Assembly: GCA_025408425.1 (NCBI GenBank)
Contig: JANXYX010000043.1
Coordinates: forward strand, 124,001 to 188,000
Direction of reading: 5' to 3'
Length of the DNA: 64,000 nt
From: Granulicella sp.
Lineage (GTDB): Bacteria; Acidobacteriota; Terriglobia; Terriglobales; Acidobacteriaceae
Positions 58,750 through 64,000 of the stretch are shown here, one piece after another. A program made the translations under genes and the position numbers. How positions within the stretch are numbered: the first letter of the stretch is position 1; every line of letters starts with the position of its first letter. Below the pieces are notes generated by a model. It was not told the DNA's origin, did not search any database, and saw only the letters and a list, made by a program, of their open reading frames with translations.

Positions 58750-61700
58750 TCAGGCGTGGCGGTTTCGGGTGAGGCTGTAGTAGATCACCGGTGTGACGAC
58801 AAGAGAGAGGACCACGGAGATGAAGAGTCCTCCGATAACAGCGATGGCAAGTGGCTGGAGCATTTGCGAGCCGGCACCGAGCGCGAAGGCGAGTGGAAGC
58901 ATGCCGCAGACCGCAGCGATCGCGGTCATGACAATGGGTCGGAGACGGCGCTGAGCAGCGTGAAGCATGGCTTCACGGGAGAGGTCTCGATCTCGATGCG
59001 CGTCCGGATTTGCAATACGCTCAAGTTCGGCCTCCGCCCGGAACTTCTCGTCGGCGTCGAGGAGGAGGATACCGTTCTTGGCGACGATACCGATGACCAT
59101 GATGAGGCCCATGAAGCTGGCTACGTTGAAGTCGGTCCGGGTAATGAGCAGCGCGAGGACGACGCCTGTGATGGAAAGGACGGAACTGGTGAGGATGGCG
59201 ATGGGGGCGGAGAAGTTGCGGAACTCAGCCAGCAGGACTCCGAAGACGAGGGCCAGAGCGAGGATGAGGACGCGGGCGAGGTCGTGGAAGGACTTCTGCT
59301 GCTCCTGATAGGTGCCCCCGTACTCTACGCGGACTTTGGAAGGCAGGTGGAGACCATCGACGGTAGTTCGAACCTGGGCCATCGCGGTGCCGAGGTCTGA
59401 ACCTTCGAGACGGCCGGTGACGGTGATGAGGTTCTGGAGGTTTTCGCGGAGGATTTCACCCTGGGGGGGAAGTTGGGTGATCTGGGCGAGTGAGCCGAGG
59501 GATGCGGTGTGGCCAGAGGAAGAGTTGAAAACTGTATTCTGGATCGCGTCAAGGGAGGCGCGGTTTTCTTCAGGCAGGCGGACGCGGATGGTGTAGGGAC
59601 GACTGTTGACGATCATTGCGTCGGTGGTGGGGAGGCCTTCGAGGATGGAGGTAGCGTCTTCGGCGACCTCGGTGGGGGTGAAGCCGAGGCGTGCGGCGAC
59701 GACGGGGTTGACCTGGAAGCTTGTGGCAGGGCCGGTGATGGTATTGTCGATGCCGTTCTTGGTGTCGACAACGCCCGGGATCTTCTGGATGGCTGCCTGA
59801 ACGCGGGGGCCAAGCTGATTGAGGAGATTGGCGTCGCTTGAGAAGAGCTTGATGACGATATCTTCGGGCTGATTGGAAAGGTCGCCGATCATGTCCTGGA
59901 GGACCTGGACGAACTCGACGTCGAGCGCTGGTTCGGACTTGAGGATGCGGGCACGGACATCGGCCATGATTTCGTCGATGGGGCGGTCGCGTTTGGACTT
60001 GAGGCGGACCGTAAAGTCTCCTCGGTTGGCCTCGGTGACAGCGGCGAGGCCGAGTTGGAGGCCGGTGCGCCGGGAGGTGATTTCGACTTCGGGAACGCTA
60101 TGGAGTATCTGCTCGACGTGGTCAAGGATACGAGTGGTTTCTGTCAGGGAGGTTCCTGCAGGGGTGAGGTAGTCGAGGATAAAAGCTCCCTCGTCCATGG
60201 CGGGCAGGAGATCTGAACCGAGTGCGTTATAGCTGAAGTAACCGGCTACGACGAGGACGAAGCAGGCAGCAAGAAGAACCAGAGGACGGGCCAGGGCAAA
60301 GGTTAGCGCGCGCTCGTGTACGTGGAGGACGCGACGCATGATGGGACCGTTGTCGTGGTGGGATTCAGCGTGGGCAGCGGCTTCAGATGAGCCCTCGCCA
60401 TTGTGCTTGCGCAGGAGAGTGAGGCTAAGGGCGGGGGTAAAGCTAAGGGCCAGCACAAGCGAGGTGAGGAGGGCGGCTGTCATGGTGACGGCTAGTGCGC
60501 GGAAGAAACTGCCGGTGACTCCGGTGACCGAGATGAGCGGGAGGAAGACGACGACAGGTGTGAGGGTGGAGAAGACCAGGGGTGTGGTGATCTCGCCGAG
60601 CGCCATGCGGATGGCTTCGATGCGGGTCTGGCCGGAGTCGCGGTGGACGACGATGTTCTCGACGACGACGATAGCATCGTCAATAACGAGACCGATCGCA
60701 GCAGCGAGGCCTCCAAGGGTCATGAGGTTGAATGATTGACCGATGATCCAGAGGAAGAGGATGGTGACGGCGACTGTGACGGGGATGACAAGGCCGGCGA
60801 TGAGGGAGGAAGTCCAATCGCGCAGGAAGAGAAAGAGGATGATGCAGGCGAGGATGAGGCCGATGAGGATGGCGTCGCGGACGCTGGCGATGGACTCGCG
60901 GACGAGTTCGGACTGGTCGTAAAAAGGCTCGAGACGAACGCCGGGAGGGAGCTTGGCTTTGAGCTCGTTGATCCTGGATGCGATGGCATCGGCGACCTGG
61001 ACAGTGTTGGAGGAGGGCTGCCGAGAGATATTGATCAAGACCGCAGGCTTACCGTTCGCCGTGACCCGGGTGTAGACAGGCATCGTGGCGGACTGGACGG
61101 TAGCGACGTCGGCTACTCGGACTGGAGCGCCCGCGGGTGTGGTCTTGATGACGAGGTTGCTGAGTTGAGTGGCGTCGTGTGCCTGGGCACCAATGAGACC
61201 CAAGATAAGCTGATGGTTGGCTTCGTAGAGGCCGGGCGAGTCAATGATATTGGAGGCTTGTACACCGTTGACCAGGTCGGTGATGGTGACTCCGGAGGAC
61301 TGGAGCCGGGCAAGGTTGGGGATGATATGGAACTCAGGAATCTGGCCGCCCTGTACGACGACGGTGCTGACTCCATCGACACGATTGAGAGGTGGCTTGA
61401 GGTCGTAGGTGGCGATCTCCCAGAGTTGAGTGGGAGAGACGGTGTCAGACGTAAGCGAGTAACCGAGGATGGGGAAGGTCGCGAAAGTGAGGCGATTGGT
61501 GGTGACGCGCGCGGTGGTGGGCAACGTCTGCTCGACTTTAGCGAGGGCTGCGTCAGTAAGCTGAAGCGTCTGATACATGTCGACGTTCCAGTCGAAGAAG
61601 AGACTGATCTCTGCCGAGCCGCGAGAGGTGGTGCTGCGGACGGTCTTGAGTCCGGGGACGCTGTTGATGGCGTCCTCAATGGGCTTGGTGATGGTGACCT

Positions 61701-61926
61701 GCATCTGCTCGACGGGCATGACGCCGTTGTCGACGCCGATGACGACGCGGGGGAAGTTGGTGTCCGGAAAGACTGAGATGGGCACCTGGAAGGCAGCGTA
61801 GGCCCCAGCAAAGGTAAGGACTAGCAGGAAAAAGAAGATGGTCTTGGAGGAGCGGGAGAGCCAGAAGGCCTTCTCCTGCTGATCGTTTCCGCTGGCGACA
61901 GATTTTAAGAATGCACTGGCAATCAT
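58750..61926 (-). CDS. RND efflux pump inner-membrane subunit
   Basis: 1058 residues, 12 membrane segments. Helix 4 has the proton-relay pair in G-L-V-I-D-D-A-I-V-V-V-E-N; helix 10 has G-I-V-A-K-N-G-I-L-L-L-D-A-D. The opening S-K-T-I-F-F-F-L-L-V-L and F-F-D-W-N-V-D-M match RND pumps close to heavy-metal and hydrophobe groups; the metal-binding methionines of CusA are not evident, so drug or solute efflux is as likely. Start ATG overlaps the adaptor stop by 4 bases (ATGA). It is the last gene of a tolC-adaptor-pump operon. Confidence 0.93.
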   Translation of the reverse strand: MIASAFLKSVASGNDQQEKAFWLSRSSKTIFFFLLVLTFAGAYAAFQVPISVFPDTNFPRVVIGVDNGVMPVEQMQVTITKPIEDAINSVPGLKTVRSTTSRGSAEISLFFDWNVDMYQTLQLTDAALAKVEQTLPTTARVTTNRLTFATFPILGYSLTSDTVSPTQLWEIATYDLKPPLNRVDGVSTVVVQGGQIPEFHIIPNLARLQSSGVTITDLVNGVQASNIIDSPGLYEANHQLILGLIGAQAHDATQLSNLVIKTTPAGAPVRVADVATVQSATMPVYTRVTANGKPAVLINISRQPSSNTVQVADAIASRINELKAKLPPGVRLEPFYDQSELVRESIASVRDAILIGLILACIILFLFLRDWTSSLIAGLVIPVTVAVTILFLWIIGQSFNLMTLGGLAAAIGLVIDDAIVVVENIVVHRDSGQTRIEAIRMALGEITTPLVFSTLTPVVVFLPLISVTGVTGSFFRALAVTMTAALLTSLVLALSFTPALSLTLLRKHNGEGSSEAAAHAESHHDNGPIMRRVLHVHERALTFALARPLVLLAACFVLVVAGYFSYNALGSDLLPAMDEGAFILDYLTPAGTSLTETTRILDHVEQILHSVPEVEITSRRTGLQLGLAAVTEANRGDFTVRLKSKRDRPIDEIMADVRARILKSEPALDVEFVQVLQDMIGDLSNQPEDIVIKLFSSDANLLNQLGPRVQAAIQKIPGVVDTKNGIDNTITGPATSFQVNPVVAARLGFTPTEVAEDATSILEGLPTTDAMIVNSRPYTIRVRLPEENRASLDAIQNTVFNSSSGHTASLGSLAQITQLPPQGEILRENLQNLITVTGRLEGSDLGTAMAQVRTTVDGLHLPSKVRVEYGGTYQEQQKSFHDLARVLILALALVFGVLLAEFRNFSAPIAILTSSVLSITGVVLALLITRTDFNVASFMGLIMVIGIVAKNGILLLDADEKFRAEAELERIANPDAHRDRDLSREAMLHAAQRRLRPIVMTAIAAVCGMLPLAFALGAGSQMLQPLAIAVIGGLFISVVLSLVVTPVIYYSLTRNRHA

Positions 61927-63248
61927 TTGTCGGCCGCATCCTTTCCTGCGGCAGGCTTCCCAACTCCGGGTTTGGCGTCATCATCGGGCTTGGCGTTGGG
62001 GTCTGTGCCGATCTTGACCTTGGTCCCGTCGTCGAGACCGTAACCACCGGTAGAGATGACCATGTCATTCGGATCGAGGCCAGAGAGAATCTGCGTGTCC
62101 TCGGGGGTCTGGATGCCAAGGGTGACGGTTTTCTTGTGGGCGGCCCCGTCTGGGCCTATGACCATGACGAACCTGCTGTTGCCGTCCGGCCCGGATTGGA
62201 TAGCCTGCGAAGGAACGAGGGTGGTCTTTGGTGCAGTGCGACCGGTGATGGTGGCATGAACTGGTGTTCCGGCCTTGAGTGTGGCTTTGGGATTCTCTAC
62301 GCGCAGCCAGACTTCGACGGTAGTACTGCCGGGATCGAGCGCGGGACTGATGAGGGAGACTTTTGCAGGAACCGGATCTGAGATGCCAGGGACGGTGATG
62401 CTGGCAGCCGCCCCAAGGGACATTTGCTGGGCCTGGATCTGAGCGATGTGAAGTTTGGCGATAAGCGCGGAGGTGTCCATGACCGTAAGGAGAGGAGCTC
62501 CTGCGGCGGCGGTCTCGCCGGCGAAGAGGGGGCGATCGGTGATTACGCCGTTGATGGGGCTGCGAATTTCGGTGTAACTCAGCTGGGCTTCGGCACCAAG
62601 ATATTTTCCCTTGGCAGAAGTGAGCTGGCCCTGCGCGTTCTCGAGGGCGGCCTTATTGCTGACCTTCTGGACGGATTCGAGGTGCTGCCTGGCGATGTCG
62701 TAGGCGGCCTGGGATTGGACAAGAGTCGCTTTGGCAGTGTCGAGATCGCGGCCGGGTATGGCGCCCTCCGCAAGGAGTTGCGTTCGAGCATTGACGATGG
62801 ACTGGTTGAGGTCGAGATTGGCTTTGGCCTGAGCAAGATCGAGCTGGGCCTTGGTATAGTCTTCGGGCACCGTAGCGCGTGTGGCGGTCTCGTAGGTGGC
62901 CTGTGCAGCAGTATAGGAACCTTTGTTGTCGAGGGCTGCTGCAGACAGATCGCTGTTCTCAAGAATGGCGAGGAGTTGGCCGGCTTTGACCGTGGCTCCC
63001 CGCTGGACGTAGAACTTTTTGACCGGCGCCGTCACCTTGGGGGAGATGGCAGCCTGTGCGAGAGGCATCAGTGTGGCGTCAGCGCTGATCTGCTCGGAGA
63101 TGCTTGCCTGCTCCGGATGCGCGGCCTGAACGTATACCTCAGGGGCTACGGTCTCATCCTTCTTGTGACAGCCGAGGCAGAGAGCAGTGGCACAGAGAAG
63201 GAGTGCGCAAAGGCGAGACGATCGGATTGTGCAATGGGTGGATGGCAT
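61923..63248 (-). CDS. RND efflux periplasmic adaptor lipoprotein
   Basis: 441 residues. A lipobox A-L-C-L-G-C puts the lipid-bearing cysteine at 27, so the protein is anchored to the inner membrane. Lipoyl halves (K-F-Y-V-Q-R-G-A-T-V-K-A-G and I-R-S-P-I-N-G-V-I-T-D) flank a long coiled-coil hairpin (about 110-215). A basic-acidic linker and K/A/D/P-rich tail close it. Starts 3 bases after the tolC stop and overlaps the pump start. Links pump and TolC channel. Confidence 0.92.
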   Translation of the reverse strand: MPSTHCTIRSSRLCALLLCATALCLGCHKKDETVAPEVYVQAAHPEQASISEQISADATLMPLAQAAISPKVTAPVKKFYVQRGATVKAGQLLAILENSDLSAAALDNKGSYTAAQATYETATRATVPEDYTKAQLDLAQAKANLDLNQSIVNARTQLLAEGAIPGRDLDTAKATLVQSQAAYDIARQHLESVQKVSNKAALENAQGQLTSAKGKYLGAEAQLSYTEIRSPINGVITDRPLFAGETAAAGAPLLTVMDTSALIAKLHIAQIQAQQMSLGAAASITVPGISDPVPAKVSLISPALDPGSTTVEVWLRVENPKATLKAGTPVHATITGRTAPKTTLVPSQAIQSGPDGNSRFVMVIGPDGAAHKKTVTLGIQTPEDTQILSGLDPNDMVISTGGYGLDDGTKVKIGTDPNAKPDDDAKPGVGKPAAGKDAADK

Positions 63249-63251
63249 GAG

Positions 63252-64000
63252 TTAGAAGGTCCCTGTGAGAATCTGAAGATTGGCGAGCGCAGTCTCGTAG
63301 CGGATGGTGCCGTCTTCGTGTGCGAGTTCAGCGGTAGTGAGCGAGGTCTGGGCGTCAACGACTTCGAGGACAGTGGCTTCGCCGGCGAGGTAACGAAGAC
63401 GGGTGAGGCGAAGGCTCTCCTGTGCCGTGTCAACGCTGTCCTTAAGAGATTGAAGCTGTTTGCCGGCGAGGTCGGCCTCAGCGTAGAACTCGTCAAATTG
63501 GGCTATGAGGCGACGCTGGGTGGCACTGAGGTTTACACGGGCCGCATCGCGAAGTATTTGCGATTGACGAATCTTGTGTTGGGTGGAGAACCAGTCCCAG
63601 ATGGGGATATCGAGGGTGGCGGAGGCAGAGTATCCGAGATTGTGGACCCCCTCAGGGCCATGGGTAGCGAACTGCGGAGCGTCAACACCGTAAGCGAAGT
63701 TGAGGCCGAGTTCAGGGAGGTAGGCAGCCTTTGCAGCGGTGACATCAAGGTTGCCGACACGCAGGGAGGCGAGGGCGCTCTGGAGCTCAGGGTTTAGCTT
63801 CGCGGCTGCCGCCTCGACTTCGGTGCGTGCAGCCAGCACGGGTGGCGGTGGTGCGGTGAGCGTGAAGGGCGAGCGGGGGTCTGGGAAGAGTAGGACGGCA
63901 AGATCGAGCCGGGATTTCTGAGCCTGAAGCGTTGCATCGGCAAGATCGCGATCACGCTGCTGCTGCTGCAGAAGCGCCTTGATGACGTCGGCATGAGCGA
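63252..64000 (-). CDS. TolC-family outer-membrane efflux protein (C-terminal part)
   Basis: The frame enters from the right edge and ends at 63252, giving 249 visible residues. The edge part reads A-H-A-D-V-I-K-A-L-L-Q-Q-Q-Q-R-D-R-D-L-A-D-A, then R-L-D-L-A-V-L-L-F-P-D-P, the standard end of TolC repeat 1. The second repeat follows with beta strands (P-E-L-G-L-N-F-A-Y) and long helices ending L-A-N-L-Q-I-L-T-G-T-F. A GTG inside (63837-63839) is not the start. With the adaptor and pump it forms a complete tripartite system. The N-terminus is outside. Confidence 0.93.
   Translation of the reverse strand, partial: AHADVIKALLQQQQRDRDLADATLQAQKSRLDLAVLLFPDPRSPFTLTAPPPPVLAARTEVEAAAAKLNPELQSALASLRVGNLDVTAAKAAYLPELGLNFAYGVDAPQFATHGPEGVHNLGYSASATLDIPIWDWFSTQHKIRQSQILRDAARVNLSATQRRLIAQFDEFYAEADLAGKQLQSLKDSVDTAQESLRLTRLRYLAGEATVLEVVDAQTSLTTAELAHEDGTIRYETALANLQILTGTF

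Noticed and set aside
60736..61776. Plus-strand open frame of 346 residues opposite the RND pump
   Set aside because: Asp/Gly-rich antisense shadow of a well-defined 12-helix transporter.
62424..63797. Plus-strand open frame of 457 residues opposite the efflux adaptor and TolC gene
   Set aside because: Gly/Glu/Leu-rich antisense shadow; the minus strand encodes a lipobox adaptor and TolC with matching operon overlaps.

Overview
The window reads as chromosomal DNA of a soil-type Acidobacteriota, most likely class Terriglobia (Acidobacteriaceae; Terriglobus, Granulicella or Edaphobacter-like). The clues are a VWFA-related protein of the acidobacterial type, a GWxTD-domain protein, a carboxypeptidase-regulatory/beta-barrel outer-membrane protein, several secreted proteins of families I cannot name, and a pepP-accB-accC-thiE block. 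The genus is inference. No rRNA, tRNA, CRISPR array, insertion sequence or prophage was recognised.

Layout. 0-6 kb (minus strand): an exopolysaccharide/O-antigen locus with a DegT aminotransferase, a fused Gfo/Idh dehydrogenase-acetyltransferase, a WbpM/FlaA1-type dehydratase and the start of a Wzz-type protein running off the left edge. 6-8.3 kb: a Crp/Fnr regulator with a recent 69-bp tandem duplication in its C-terminus, a receiver-like protein lacking its phospho-acceptor Asp, and a frameshifted remnant of a GH106-like glycosidase. 8.4-17.5 kb: secreted proteins and carbohydrate enzymes (VWFA protein, GH109-like, GH8, TonB-type barrel, GWxTD). 17.7-22.7 kb: a MacA-like adaptor, a MacB/LolD-type ATPase with no permease beside it, and an 863-residue secreted protein of unknown function. 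22.7-33.6 kb: two APC amino-acid permeases, thiE-accC-accB-pepP, a Tat-exported phosphoesterase, a GH31 glucosidase and a small helix-turn-helix protein. 33.8-38.7 kb: a phosphofructokinase with the pyrophosphate-type residue pair, a metallo-beta-lactamase-fold hydrolase, and a TetR-fadD pair behind FadR-type operators.

39-52 kb: gltB (minus) diverges from argR-C-B-D-F-G-H-A (plus). The shared promoter has one perfect and one near-perfect ARG box. The arg genes are packed, often overlapping by 4 bases, so together with gltB they cover glutamate supply and arginine synthesis except the deacetylation step (no argE or argJ). The block is bracketed by two inverted copies of a structured intergenic element, one just after the last gene on each side. 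52-64 kb: an ABC ATPase, secreted unknowns, two beta-propeller proteins, a phosphoesterase and a tripartite RND efflux operon whose TolC gene runs off the right edge.

Two large-scale signals stand out. The plus strand is C-rich left of about 39 kb and G-rich right of about 51 kb whichever way the genes point, so GC skew changes sign across the glt-arg block, as it does at a replication origin. The arg genes are also visibly lower in GC than both flanks. The best candidates for something undescribed are the paired elements (39074-39210 and 52022-52156), whose hairpins differ by compensating base changes while the flanking block is conserved.
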